Source: Anisakis pegreffii
Taxonomy: Eukaryota > Nematoda > Chromadorea > Rhabditida > Anisakidae
Length of the DNA: 64,000 bases
Reading direction: 5' to 3'
Assembly: GCA_035041965.1 (NCBI GenBank)
Contig: JAPYMA010000991.1
Location: 161,734-225,733, forward strand
The stretch's first letter is position 1. Every line of letters begins with the position of its first letter. Below are positions 15,601 to 29,527 of the stretch, in pieces. A program made the position numbers and the translations under genes. The notes below the pieces were generated by a model. It did not search any database. It had not been told where the DNA came from and worked only from the letters and a program-made list of their open reading frames with translations.

Positions 15601-18600
15601 ATGGCTGAAAAACAGTGAGTTTTTTGATTCATTATTCACATCGCTACACACTTTTTAGAAAACATTTAATTACTGATAAATTTGATGATATCTTTGAGGA
15701 ATGAGGTTGGCACGGTAGGCATGATCATGGGGACCGGCATGAAAACTACCATTAGGAAAGAATTTTTATACTAACCATAATTTGAATGATCATATAGGAA
15801 CGGAGTATTAAAAAATATTCGTGAAAATCATGTTTAAGAACGCGAGAGCAAAACACGGTGCAGAGAGATGAGCTGAGAGTTGGTCGTGAAGGCTCGGAGA
15901 CGAACGTTCAGAACGCAGAAGATGTCGACGGATCCGCTCAAGCTGCCAGATTTGACTCGATAAGAATCAGCAACTATGCCACAGGAATTGATGATGGTGA
16001 ATTACACACTGTCAATAATCATTTTTTTGAGATCGCTTTTATAATACATTAGGATTTGTTCAACTCTATCTATATGAGTTGTATTTGAGGCGATTTGAAA
16101 GCACAATGGCAACCAGTCGTAGATAATGCTGAAAATAATAGTAATAATGAACGATTAGAAGTGATGGAACTGATAAAAACAAAGAATATTAATGCAGATA
16201 ACGAAAGTAGCGATAAGAATGCAACAGTTTCATTTGCACTGATACGTTTGTATTTTCGTTCAGTGAGATGGATGCCGCCATCATCTACTGAAGAGGAGAC
16301 TTCAAGCGAACAGCAGCAACCAGATCAAGGATACCTCACTGACGTCGCTCGAATCGCACCGTCAAACACAGCAGTACGTTTAATCTTATGATCAGTTTGA
16401 TAGTTGTCGAAACGATAATCATTATCGTTGTCATTTTAGTGGTTATTGTTACTAATATATCCATTGAAAATGGATATTATTCATCGATACAATATCACTG
16501 AAAATCGTTATTGTTTATAAATTTTGTACTTCAGGTTGATTTTCATGATTTTCACCACTCTAACCACTTGCATTCCACTTTTAATTAATACTCATATCAG
16601 AATAGTCATTGCAGAATGACGATATAGATCAAATTCGTCAACGATATCATCAAAACAACGAAGCAAACATTGAATCATTCACCAGTGGACTGGCCGGGCT
16701 AGACAATCTTGACCGGCAGATTACGAGAATGATGGAGGAGATGAATGCTCAACGGGAAAAGTCTGTTGCTAGTAATATTGTTGAATTTTATTATCTTTGT
16801 TCTGCAAGCGTATTCAGTATCGCTTTCGCCTCACCAATCTCGACTGTTAGCGATATCGTATTCAGCAGATCCAACGAATTTCTGCTAACTGTTCATTGAC
16901 GGCTCACCTCTTGAGAGAGAATTTCATTGGAAGCAAGTTCAGTTGGACTCTGAAACGACACAATTAACATAGCAATTCTTTGTTTTTGCGTTAATGTTAT
17001 GGTGAACGATATTGCTATTATTATGATGAGTGCAGTTGCTGCGATCACTGCAATGAGGTGACTGTTTAAGGATAAAGAATCTCGAAGCACAAGTTCAACA
17101 AGAGCGTGCAGAAAAAGATCAACTGCAAATGCAAAACGTGCAGCTGAAAAGCGATCTGCAGAGGGCACTGCTAATGAAGGATTCTATCCGCGAGGAAATC
17201 ATCAGAGTAAGATTTACTATCGATCATTACATAGCTAGTCTCACCTCACCTTCCAGTTAGATCCAGGCCTATGGAACACGTTAGCCTGAGTCTAAGCTTG
17301 TGATGAATGCAATTTGAGTCTGCTCGTAAGCCTCACTTCAGCCTGAGTGCCGTTGTAGATCTCAGGGTGACTCTCATGTTAGCCTTCAGCCTTCAGCCTG
17401 AAAAACACACAGACTAAGCGTTGACGCACGGCACAGCCTGAGAATAAATATGCGTTGTTCGATGACAGCCATTATGTTATGAGTTCGGTGAATACTGAAC
17501 GCATTTCTATCAAAAAGCCAATTCGAAACAACTCAAGCATTGTATGAGACCACTGTGAATTTTGGTTCCGGATTATTTCGTTTCCGAATTTGAAAGTGCT
17601 TAAAATCCGGATATTTTTTCCGAATTTCGATTGTCAAATTGAGCGTGGAAACGAAATTTCGACGGTGCTTATTATATAAACCTTCACGGCTACATGTAAG
17701 AATTGGATGTTTCAGACGGTGACCAGCGAAACGATCGAGTTGTGGAATAAGTTGCAAAAAACGGGCGATGAGTTGAAACAGGTACCAATGAAACAAAATG
17801 AATTGCATAGTATACCTGATATTTGCAGTTGTTTCGTTCGCTGTCGTTAATAATCATATTGATCAATCAAAATAGTATTACGAATATCTTTATCAATGAA
17901 CGTTTCTTGCACCACCACACACACTACGCACTAACCGATGAATTTATAGACTCTGACGAGCGAAACGGCGGAATTGCGCGCAGAAATGCAAAAGGTGCGC
18001 GATGAATTGCAAAAAGTTCGCGATGAAACGAAAGAGGTAACAAATGAAATGTCTGTCAAGCAATTACTGTTTTCACTCACCGTCATTCATAGTCATCTTC
18101 TTCATGACTGTAATGTTGTATGAAACCATTCTGAATTTCGGATTCAGATTATTTCACTTAAGAATTTGAAAATGCTAGCACTTTCAATTTGGTTCCCGGT
18201 AGCTCAAATTTCCATTGTCAATTTGAGGGTGAAAACAAAATCTCGACGAGGCTTACTGCTTGAATCTTAATGCATATTACCTTCACGGCTACAGTGAGAC
18301 AGCGTTCCTCATAGGGTGGCCAATCACTGTGGGGATAATTTGAGATAGTTGGGGCATGATTTCATGCGATTTAGAAATTTCCGTTCAGGTTTTTTGATTT
18401 GCTTCTGATGTTAGGCATTGAGATAGTAAATTCTTGAGGTGTGAGGGGTAATGACGGACTGCCAGAACATGGCAGTAGAACGATGGATTCGCGTGGAGGA
18501 TTGCTAGAAACACGCGAACAAAAAAGCAAGCATATGTGGAACGAAGAAAATGAGCTACTGAACGATCGCACTCATTTAGTTCAATGTCATGCGATCGTCA

Positions 18601-21600
18601 CTATCAATAGATGTTTCGTGTGTAACCATTCACATATCGCGTTAACTGATGAGTTTTCAGATCGTAACGAATGAAACGACGGACTTGCGTGGCGAACTTC
18701 AGAAAATGCGCAAAGAAATGGAAGCAGAACTCAACAAGCAAATAAATGAGTACCGCCAAGCGAAAGAGTACCAGGTTTCTGTTCTACTACCTTTAACGAT
18801 CGTATTGTTCACGATTTTAGTGTAATGATCGTCATTCGCGTCATCACATTTCTTTGATATCATTCTGATCATCATAATTATACTCAATTTTTTGCGCTAT
18901 GTGAATGTTTTGAATTCGCAATTGAAATGCTGATGTTCTTTTGCAATGAAAGTGAGAACTGTGAAATTTATGCAGTTTAATTTCCCAGGTCAAACAACTG
19001 GAAGAACAAATGTCAAGTTGCGGGAAATCACAGAAGGATTTACAGCAGCAGTTGGCGTGTGTGCGCGAGCAGGTTCAAGAACTGAGGTATCCTGTTTTCA
19101 TTACCGACATTCTATCACAAAACTTCATTATCCGCAAGAAATGATTTAGGATATGGTATTAGATCGCGAACGCATTGTCGGGATTGGTAGTGCGTTCGTG
19201 AACAAAATTGGTCAACTTGCACATTGTAGGGGGTCAACCTGATGTACTTTAGTCACATTATTGGACATGACTACTAGGGTTGATCTGATCAGTGCGTTGG
19301 GATGCAAACGATCAGCTTATTTTGGATTAGTATCGGGCGCTTAGAGCAGGATTGGAGTGTGCTTCTTCGTTTGTCTCGTGTCTTCGATTTTACTCTGATT
19401 TGCGATTTTGAAGTGATCATTCTTCAGAAGAGAGGAGAATTACTGTTACGCAGATTGTTATAGTGGTCGCGGATGGGGTCCGCCATGAGACCAAAGTGGA
19501 AAAATATGAGGGTTATCCATATAAATAGAACTGAGTATCATTCCAGCATCGATTGCCAAAAACTCAGTTGTTGTCATGAAGATTTTGATATTTTGGTGGT
19601 TACATCGTTTTATCAGTATGATCAAACTTTGAATGACATATTACCAGAGTGGGTTGGCAGTTGACTTCATTATCGTCAATCCTTCAAAAAATGGACATTT
19701 GAATTGATTTAGTTTCTTGAAAGTTGGTGATATTATGCGTTGTAGTCATCGGAATGTTTTGATATTTGCATAGAGTCGCCATTCAAAAACACCGTATTCT
19801 CGCACAATACCTAACTTGACTAGTCATCGCATTGGTGATTTTGAAGGGGGAACTTTTGATGAATTGACGGCGGTTTGATCAACTTTAGTTTACTCATCAT
19901 CTATTTGCGGATACTGACAACAGTGATGTCACCGTAGGGAAAAGTATTTGTATTTTTGTTCCGCTTTTTACTCTATCATGCTAGAGTACAGAACTGTACC
20001 GAATGAATGCAGCAAAGTAGAGTCCATTGATTGTAACTTTCAATATTTTATCATTCATTCCACCACCTGCACCCGAGAACCACGACTTGCACTAGCTACA
20101 TCGTTTTGATGTCCATTCTGCGAATAAATATAATTATTTGTTAAATAATCCATCGATACTCTATTACGATGCAAGTTCATTAGTATAACTCAAATGAGAT
20201 ATTACCGATTTTGTTGTCATTCATGATATCGGTCGGAACGAAGTTGGTGATGATAATGATAATAATCACTGATAAAAGTAATTTTAGCACTGATCGTGAA
20301 TATCTAAAATTTAAGGATGCCAATGCTGCGCGAATATACGAGTGGTGGGTATCTGCATCAAGCAGTGGTTTCAACGCAGAATAACCCACATATGATACCG
20401 GTTGATTTCTTCATCAAGGCCATAAGAAGGTATTCTTTAAAGCATTTAAATAACTCAGATTCATTAACAGAAACGAGAATTTTCCAGTTATTTTCTCTTC
20501 AGATAAACGATTACGCGAATTCATAAATGAAATCGGGTTAATCCGGTGTTTTGTGCTGACTGATTTGATGTAGATTATTTTATGAAATGATATCAAAATC
20601 TGTAAACTCTGCAACAAACGAACTCTCGCATTGATTTAAGAAGCTGTTAATCATTTTAGGTGCTCTCCAGGCTTCGTCCGCCTGTTTGGGTACCCGTCAT
20701 ATAATCCAGTTTTCTGGTTCGGCGTTATTCCTGATTTGACCTATGACCTATGTGTTAGTTAATTTCCTGATGTATCTAAACTCAGACTGTTTTGATAAAG
20801 ATTGATTATAAACGCCATTCAATGAAATCATTGCCGAATCATGCAAACAAGCACCAACGTAATGATTCTTTGCATGAATCGCGTCCAATCCCACAAAGAT
20901 AGTCATTTCATTGATTCAAACAATACATAAATGGATAAAATATTGTGATGTCATAAACACAAATATCTGAATCCGAATTGCTGTTTTGATGAAATATTTT
21001 TGTGATGCGCAATCTGATCTTCGTTGATAAATGTCAAACAAGTCAGTCACCTTTCTATTAATGAATACAAATTCGCTTCCAACACTCATCTTCAATAATC
21101 AACATTATTATTGTGTGTATTTAGTATTTTTAATTATTCAGTCGCATTACTATTTGGACGAACCCTTTGAAAGAGATCGCAGAGGATCAATTCAAAATCG
21201 CGCTCGAACAATTCAACGAGTGCTTATGAAATGGTACCTGGAAAAATATATGTATATTTGCCGAGTAATCTGCGAGAAAAAGTTCGTGATTTTGAGCATT
21301 CATTAAGATCCGTTTCTTTCATGAATGAGTCCAATCAAATTATTATTTTCACGCAGTTTTATATTCATGTGAATCATAAGTTTTATCTCGTTGCGCTATC
21401 GGTGGCATTTCCTTCGACAGTAATGGAAGTTTTGCTTTCAGTTCGTCAAATTATTCAAACAACTAACAAATAACACCTATCAATGGAAGTGTGCCTCATA
21501 TCACCTCTTTCATATGAAGGAGGAACAACAAAAAATTGTTAGCGAAAAGAAGTTGGAATTGCCGTCGGAATATCGATTCGACGACATACATCCAACTTCG

Positions 21601-23305
21601 GATGCTCGAGTGGGAGAGGATAAATATTTAACCACTTTCGAAGTATCAAGGTATGCTGACACTTTTCGATGCATTCCTTTTCTGCACAAATATGCGTGAA
21701 CTGATTAATGACATGAATTCGCCGAATAATTTGTTCATTTCGTTTCCTAATATTTCAAGCTCCTTTCCTCCGCTTCCAAAATTCCACAGTCGGCACCCAG
21801 GCATTCTTCCAACATTACAAAAACCTTTATCACACGTATTACTGTCGATTCAGCATTTGACCGCCCCAAATTCAGCTGTTTAGAATTTGACATTCGCAGA
21901 ACAATCATCCTGCCCTGATTGTCAAAACTGATGTAGGAAAGTTCAAAATTTAGTTCAATTTTTGCTTCCAGTCGCTAATTTCCGTTGAACAAGTGCCCTC
22001 GTTGATTCTATTCACCACTAAAATTCATAGATATTTGCATCTTTTATCGGGCGATAAGCATTGATAAACACGACTTGTTCGTGACTTTTCGATCACTGTT
22101 TGTATTGGGAAATTGGTTGAGCGTTGTTTGTGGTGAGCTGTAAATACAGTATCATTGCAATGATAATTATGCGAACGATGTTCAGAAATTGAGTTGTCTT
22201 TAATCAGTGTGTGCGGTATCTTCTTCGAATTACATTACAATTACGGTTACAGATTTATTTTTAATGCACTTTAAGGAAAAGGTACGAATGCCTACCGACT
22301 GTAGCTGTTCGTTCTGGGGACGTGCTGAAGGGTGTTGGAGCCTTCGGACAATACACATTCTATTTACCGTGGGAAAAGATGCTCTCACAAGAGGTCAAAT
22401 CAGTCCTTGAAATGCGAGTTTGGCAAGAATCGATCAGGTCAGTCCGACATCTTAGCGAATTTATTTATTGAAATAGTTTCCGTTCGTAATGTTGATGTGA
22501 TGTTTACACAGACAATTTTATTTGAATGTAATTAAAATGCATCGAATTAATTCTTTTTGCTTTTTGATTGTATCAATTAAACGCGAAAATGAGTGTGGTG
22601 TTGGCGGTGATATATCTGCGCCGTTATAAAACTGATCGGCGTTCGATTCTCCGCGAATAATCTTTCGAAAATATCGTTGAATTCACATTTAGTTATAAAT
22701 TTCCGATTGATAAATGAGCGGCGCAGTGCAAATTTAATTGTTGCAATGGAAAAAAGAATGACTTCAAGCAGAACGGCGTTTTGTGACCTATACAACGAAC
22801 TCTTTGTGCAAACAGCTTCACATCAAATTATTTTAGTCACAAAATTTTATCGATTTCAAATTCAAAATTTATCAAAGTATTCTTACAGTTTTTGATTTCT
22901 TTTCCTATTATCAGTTCATATTCAGTTCAATTTCCTGTTTATTCAATTTCTTTTTATCAGTTCGTATTCAGTATCAATGATCTCAAACACTATTCATTTA
23001 TTCATTTATTATAATCATTTAATTCAACCAACAACACGCAATTCACCTGTGTGCCACAACAAACGGATCATTAATATATAAAAGGATGCAAATATATCAA
23101 AATATACGTCAAAATTCATTGCTTCAAGAGCTCACTGAAATATTTTTGTGCTCAAAATCAGTTATAATTCAGGAAAAAATTCTCGCCATTGCAACGGGCA
23201 AATGTGAACGATAAAGATAAGTTGAAGCGATTCAACGAATCCAGTTTATGGACTCGCCTTGAGGATCGAGATCACAATCCAATAATTTATGATCAATTAT
23301 ACTGA
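15601..23305 (+). CDS. Long coiled-coil protein, family not recognised
   Basis: Exons with consistent phase: 15601-15614 (ATG), 15866-15996, 16264-16373, 16615-16760, 17071-17206, 17716-17781, 17950-18036, 18661-18774, 18989-19086, 20316-20429 and 21142-21219. They are followed by less certain exons at about 21266, about 21500-21650 and about 22204-22438, and a final exon 23173-23305 ending in TGA. The N-terminus is acidic and polar. Residues from exon 4 to exon 9 form Glu/Gln/Lys/Leu-rich coiled coil (for example NLEAQVQQERAEKDQLQMQN). Exons 6, 7 and 8 start with homologous TVTSET / TLTSET / IVTNET sequences, so they arose by exon duplication. After the coiled coil comes a globular-looking part with GVGAFGQYTFYLPWEKM and a polar tail ending DHNPIIYDQLY. 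I do not recognise the family. The 1.2-kb intron 19087-20315 shows nothing else. It could be two genes, but the phases from exon 9 to exon 11 argue for one. Confidence 0.6.
17520..18290 (+). repeat. Duplicated exon-intron unit in the coiled-coil gene
   Basis: The intron upstream of exon 6 (about 17540-17695) and the intron downstream of exon 7 (about 18125-18290) share a run of landmarks: a GATTATTTC core, TTGTCAAATTGAG/TTGTCAATTTGAG, and the CCTTCACGGCTAC block (17681 and 18281). Together with the homologous exon starts this shows that whole exon-plus-intron segments were copied in tandem. Confidence 0.65.
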
Positions 23306-26300
23306 GTCAAGAGACTGGTGATTCCAAAAGTAAGCGAAATCATAATTACCGTCTTTTCCGTTTCATCTGACAAATAATCTCTAAAAATGAATATTTGATC
23401 GCTAAACAGTGAACGCCTTTCAATTTGAAGTAACATTTCAGTGAGCATAAATTGAGTGTTACATCGTTGTATTGTGCGACGTTGAATCGAAGATGGCGAA
23501 TCCACTCTCTGCTCAACCATTTTGTGTGTCGTTTCGGATGAATGCTGACGATAATCCTCTAAAATGTTTTTGATCGAATATCCAAAATTTTCGAATTTCA
23601 TTTGTTTTCTCGAATAAACTGTAACGTTTAAAGAATAGTGCAGATAAAATCAGTTTAAAGAATAGTTAAGTTGTCACGAAACTGCGCAGATTATAACGCT
23701 GCCTTTCCAGAACTCCTTTGATTGAATAAGATTGGCAAAGTGGATAATTATATCGCTGAGTGATTATGTGTACAAACACCTTTCATATCGGATATTTGGG
23801 ATCACTCATAAGCAGAAGAAACGATAAATCGTAACCAGATATGGGCACTAGAGCGCTGTTGTGTTCAAACAGCCGAATTTTTTAGAGATAGCACCTGTCG
23901 CGACTGATATCGCGAAGGCACAGGATTTTTTATGTAAATATTTTATATGAATAATTGCTGTGTGATAATGAATATGCATGTTAATTTCTTGTATGATGAC
24001 ATGATGGTGATATGATAATTCATTGTGTTGTTTAATTATTTGCATATGATTTTTGTATTGATGGGCATAATTGTGATTATTTGTTATTGATGAAGATAGA
24101 TTCGACGTTGTGTGGTTGAGGGTTGTGGGAATGCAATCGCCGTTGTGTGGTTGGGGATTGTATGCAGTTGATAGCAATCGTTGTGAGGTTATCTGTTATT
24201 GTCGATTATTTTATTCAAGTAAACGTCTTTAACAACTTTGAATTGACGTCTCAAAGACAGTTGAGGACTGGAAGAAGAGAGTTTTGAAATTAAAAGAAGA
24301 ATTGAAGTTACGGAAATTGTGGAAGTTGAAGTGAGGAGGAGATAGGAGTTGGAGGCGAATTGATACGAATTGCTTTAGTAGTGTCGAGAGAGGTGTAATA
24401 CGAGTATTGTTCGTCAAATTCGATTCGAGGATTCTTAACCGACAGCATGTTCGAGGGTCCAGAATCGTCAAAGAATACTGTATTTCGTAGGGATCAACGT
24501 CGGAAAGAGAAGTGAAAAGTGATATTGTCTTTCCGTTTCGTATTGAAATTGTTACTGTGAAATCCTATCCCTTTGGAAATTCATCAGATTTACTCCCTCA
24601 CCAGAGGAGAGTAAATAAAGCACCCGACAGTGTCTTTGGTCAGCGATTCAGCGAAATGAATCTATTATTATTGTTGTTGTAGAGTCCACAGTTGTATTAG
24701 ACTTTATTGAAACCAACTAGTAGACGATACAATGAAAAATATACACGGAATGAATTCTACTGCAAAACGCTCTGCTTATATACAGTTGCTGCTTATATAC
24801 CGATCAAACACAAAGATCAATTACAACGAACATCACAATTCATGTCACCCATTGATATTTGATCACATTGATCATATCACAACAATTGTTATTATTTTAA
24901 GTATTCTCAGCGATTGCAATAAATTATAAGTGGTTTATAAATGTTTTTGTTTCGGTTCCATCGAAATATTCCAATTTGATGTTGTCATCGTTATTGTTCA
25001 AATTATTGTTATTGCTGATCAAATTTTATCATCTGCACTTGATAGGAGAAATTTGAAAGGTATTAATGTTAGAAATCGAGGAGATGATCGATGTGTCGAA
25101 TGCGATTAAGTTGTTAGTATCGAAGAGAACTGATGAGATGTCATGAATGAGTAGGAATAAGCAAAGATCGAAGAAATGTTAACTGGATGCATGTGTGCAG
25201 ATGCATAAAATTTGATAGATGATTGCTTTTTTGGTGTAATTAACAAATTAATCGTGTTTGTTTTTATTGCTGATTGGTGATCATCTCTTATTGAATGATT
25301 CAATAAAAATTATCAACTGTTTAATGGCGTTAATGAGGTTTTCCGCGTGCAATTGAACGGTGCAATTACAAATTTTGAGAGAGGATTCAAAAGTAGCGAT
25401 AGCGAACAGCGGACTAATTTTGTTTCATCACTGATTCAGCACGAGCGTTCGCTGGATTTTTCAACGATAATACCGATAGCGCGCCCTTTTTACAGCTGAT
25501 CAAACATTTTTACAGCTGATCAAACATCAGCGGATCAGCGCTAACGGCAGCACTGAAGTTTTTGAATGGCGTGCACATCACCGCTAATCGTAACATTAAT
25601 GATAATAATAATGGTCACGACGTTTGAATTTGCATTACCTTGCGACCTGTCTGAGTTTATGGCTGAGTTTAAGCGTAAGCCTTAGCTTCAACCTAATTCT
25701 AAACTCAAGCTTAAGCCTTCTTTCCAAGCCCAGATCCCATTCATCTCTGTATCAAAAAGACAAACTGCAAAACGCTGCAAATTGCTAAGAGATTATCAGT
25801 ATCCCAGTATGAATGAACAAATTTTCAATATTGTCAGATTTTTTCAGCTTTCTGCTCATCATCACCGCGAAAGTGTATTGTTGATTTGTTGAGGTTTGAT
25901 TTGAAGTGAATTGAAGAAGGCTGCCTGCCTCTTGAGCAGCTGGCTGAAGCCCTCTTCGAGTCGAGTGCAAAGCAAGTAACGCGATAAGATAAGATAAGCA
26001 GCAATATCAAAAAATCACCATCGAGCTTAATATTACAAAAAGAGAAGATTTTATTGAATTTCATCGCTCCACCTGAGAAACATGAAATTGAAATTTTTAC
26101 ACACACAGAATCATCTAATCTACACACACCGATATTCACGTTTACATTTCAGCAAAATGTAATTGTTGTTGGGAGGTTCTAGGTAAAACTAAGTAAACAA
26201 ATATGCAAAAGTAAGATTTCCTCGTATATCAGATTGAATTTCAGTTTATTTCGGCCAAAACTGCTGACATCGTATGGGGATGGCTGCGTGAGTGGGTAGG

Positions 26301-27182
26301 TATGGACCTGGGAGCTCGAGAGATTTAGAACAGTTCAAAACGGGTTCTGAGTTTAGACGTTAGAGCCCACTTTAGAATTTAGTATTTGTTTAGCGGGTTT
26401 AGGGTCCTCTCAAGGTGCAAGCAAGGGGGGACATTCTGGACATGGGGACGGAAACCAAATAAAACCTGATGTCTGAAGTCTCAACTGCAGGATTTGGCGA
26501 GCAAACACCGACAGAACAACTCCGATGATGTTGATCCAGTTTGCAGATTCAAATAATCCGATATGGAATTTGAAATTTTCCAAAAAAGGAAAATTTGCAA
26601 CATTTTTGCAAAAATTTTCTTGCAGCAAGAAATCCAATTTTTCCAAATTCATATTGCTGATGCGGTGGTGCATTCGTTTGTGCATATATATGTGTGTACA
26701 CAGTCTGTTTTCTTGGATCTTATTCAGTTGATTGAATATTGACTTTTCTTTTTTCTTTCATTAAATAAGCTCTAAGCTGACTTGAACCTATGATGTATTA
26801 TATGTATAATGTGAATATGAATTTAATCACAATGTAAAAATAAAAATGTGAAGAATAAAAAATTCTCTTACGACCGAGCCTGAGCCGTACGTACGTACAA
26901 CTCATCGCGAGTATCACGTCGAAACTGCAAGATTCTCGACTATCAGCAGTCGGCTCTGTAGATTTTTTTCAGTAAAATTTTTAAAAATTTTCAAAATACA
27001 TCTGAAGCATGAAATGAAATTTCAGTTCATTTCATTCCAAAAACAAAAAACAAAAATCAAAAACCAACAAAAATGAAAAATGAAAAAGAGCTGAACAAAA
27101 CAAAACAAATCAAAGTTAGAGAGAATAAAATTGAATGAATTTCAAACTTTAAATTTTCTGAATTCGATAAATTTCATATAAT
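23306..27182. other. Gene-poor intergenic stretch
   Basis: No supported exon is seen on either strand. The minus-strand open frames at 23848-24177 and 24229-24471 have low-complexity composition and no splice or start context. A perfect direct duplication of about 20 bp (core TTTTTACAGCTGATCAAACA) lies at about 25488-25527. Most of the region is AT-rich and unstructured. Confidence 0.5.
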
Positions 27183-27386
27183 TTACGCTCGGGTCTTCAC
27201 GGCCTCCTTACCGTTTTGGCCGTTTGCTTCAATGATTGATGCGATCGATGCGTTCGATTGGGCTTTGATTTGGCTCTGGTTCGGCTTAAGATTGGCATTA
27301 AACGAAATTCTGATGTGATTTCTGAAATTATAACGAATTAAAAAGCTATCGGCCTCCTTGCGCGGCCTGTCTGCATGATTACTGCT
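27183..27386 (-). CDS. Possible terminal exon of an unidentified gene
   Basis: On the minus strand a stop-free run of about 66 codons ends in TAA (27183-27185). It is preceded by an acceptor-like TTCCAG at about 27385-27390. The peptide is rich in Asn, Lys, Ala and Arg and ends EANGQNGKEAVKTRA, looking more protein-like than nearby frames. No upstream exon could be tied to it; a second weak candidate lies near 28165-28225 (minus). Its length alone is compatible with chance, so this is a low-confidence call. Confidence 0.25.
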   Translation of the reverse strand, partial: SSNHADRPRKEADSFLIRYNFRNHIRISFNANLKPNQSQIKAQSNASIASIIEANGQNGKEAVKTRA

Positions 27387-28904
27387 GGAATTTGATAGCT
27401 TAGGCTTAGGCTTGAGCTTATTTGATATTCATTTGAAATTCGTCTTCAAATTCTTTTATGACAGTTCTTCGAGAATCGTGTTATACTAGCAGGAGAGATT
27501 TTTCTGGATAAACCAGATTGGATGAATGTTTTTTGGTTGGAAATGCGACCGTGTTATACAAAATACTGGAGACAATCTCTGTGGATATAGAGTGTGGATA
27601 GAAAGGAAATATGATGAGCAGATCAACGAATAGTAAAGAAGAATTAATGACTGAATAGTAAAGAAGAATGGATGAATTGATTAAGATAAATTCACGAGCC
27701 AAATCGTCAATATATAATGCGTAAAGTTTACTTATCAACAATTCAAGGTAAACCAACGTATTGATATAGGATATAATGATATGATACAGCGATAATTTGT
27801 TGGATGACTTTCACTATGGTTATGATTCCGCTGCCGGTTGGATTTGTGTTTGCCGTTGTTATCTAGGTGGCAGTGTTGAGTGCATTCAGTGGGTCAGTTG
27901 AATAATTGTTTGATTGGAAGAGGTAGTGGAAGGGATTGGGGAGTTTGGTGATTTGAGGTTGGGATTATGAATGATTTAGACGACAGTGGCGTTAGTCAAT
28001 TGAACTGATTGAATCGTTGTGTCTCAATGCAACGAGATTGTTTCTTGACTGATTGATTGTTCAAAAACAACAATAATTTGTTACGAATTTTGACTCCAGC
28101 CAATTTCAGTTGAATAATCCAAATTATTCCAACAATATTAATGATATAAGTACCAGTCTGAGATCGGTAATTTGAATCTGTATTGTGGTTCGCTACCAAC
28201 GATCTTTCACTTTCTTTGATTTGTAGCATCAATCCCTAACTTGGGCAATTAAACTGATATTACATAATACAGTAAATGTGAATCGCGAGACATTTATGTA
28301 ACGTAATTGGACTAACAAATTGTGATGAATTACACAACTGTACAGTTAAAGACTAGACAACTGCACTGATATAAGTAAATCAGAGTTCATGGTTTAAAGT
28401 TCCATAAGGACTTGAGATTTAAGATTTAATTGCAAATGAAGATTTAAGTGAAAGGCTTGTTGCTCCGAATAAGCGGATGGACTGGCCTGTAGATTGCATG
28501 AGTGAAGTAATTGATAGAGGATGGATATAATATTATTGATAGGATATATAATATTATTCTGATATAATATTATTTTATATGAGAAGCGTTGTAGCTTCTT
28601 TTGTGACTCTTTGTGAATTCTTTGTTGCAACATCTGCAACGCAGCTTATTTAAGTGTGTATTTAAAGACTTGCTTATTTTATGCTTTGAGATGTAGCTTC
28701 GATACGACTGCAACAAACACTGATTTGCATATTATGTATTTAGATTAACAGTTTGTAAACGATATATTTGAATATTTAGGTTTGTTAATGTAGGATTACT
28801 GTAAACGAAAATATTCTGTTAGAGTGCTTTTGTTTGTTGTCTACACTGTTTCTTCTTCTTCGCGATCAACTGCTAATCACGGCAGTTTTCATGAAATCCG
28901 CGTG

Positions 28905-28989
28905 CTAAAATTGTGCAGAATATGGATACTCATCGATGCCACGCGCGTTTTCGCCTTTAACATAGCGAATGTATCCTTCATCACCACAA
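28905..28989 (-). pseudogene. Orphan exon resembling the papain-family protease C-terminus
   Basis: A TTTCAG acceptor (minus strand) is followed by a 28-codon frame with GDEGYIRYVKGENARGIDEY, then TAG at 28905-28907. This fits the conserved end of papain-like (C1) cysteine proteases, WGDxGYxxIxRGxNxCGI. Here the Trp is Cys and the Cys is Arg. No catalytic-domain exons are found upstream before the PLAA start on the other strand, so it is probably a stranded fragment. The match is short and could be chance. Confidence 0.3.
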
Positions 28990-29008
28990 CTGAAATTATT
29001 TATGATGT

Positions 29009-29100
29009 ACAATAATAATAGTAGCTATACTAATAACAATAATAAAATAATAATAATAAGAATAATAATAATAATCCGCATTATTATTATTATTATTGTT
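29009..29100. repeat. AAT/ATT simple repeat forming a hairpin
   Basis: A run of AAT-type triplets (about 29009-29077) is followed by a short CCGC spacer and a run of ATT triplets (about 29081-29100). The two arms are complementary, so the strand can fold back on itself. Confidence 0.6.
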
Positions 29101-29527
29101 TATCATTCCAAGTACAACTATTATTTATTATTTGCATAATTGACAAACCAGTGCTACCGATGCAATAGTGGCACTTCTTATCACGTTTCGCAAAAACGCG
29201 ACCTAGTAGGATCTGAGCAGACGTCGTGAGTGATGTGGCAACTCACGATAATCATTTCTTTTTAAACTTAAGTTGCGTGTTTCTCAAATTTTTATTCAGA
29301 ATTCTCGGAAATAATGCAAGTTTGTCATCGTTTTGCAATTTGGTTCGCGCAAAAAATCCTAGAATAAGACGTTCCAGTCACTTCAAATAAGCTTTGCTGG
29401 AAACGCTCATTCGCGTGCCGTGAAATATTTTGCTGCCGAGTTTTTTACTATTTTAATTGCCTCATATAAGTGATCACTTTCGAATGTTTTTTTTCAGGTT
29501 CTCCTTGGGAGGAAAGTCATCATAAAA

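Noticed and set aside
23848..24471. Asn/His-rich minus-strand ORFs
   Set aside because: Low-complexity composition from T/G-rich DNA and no splice or start support.
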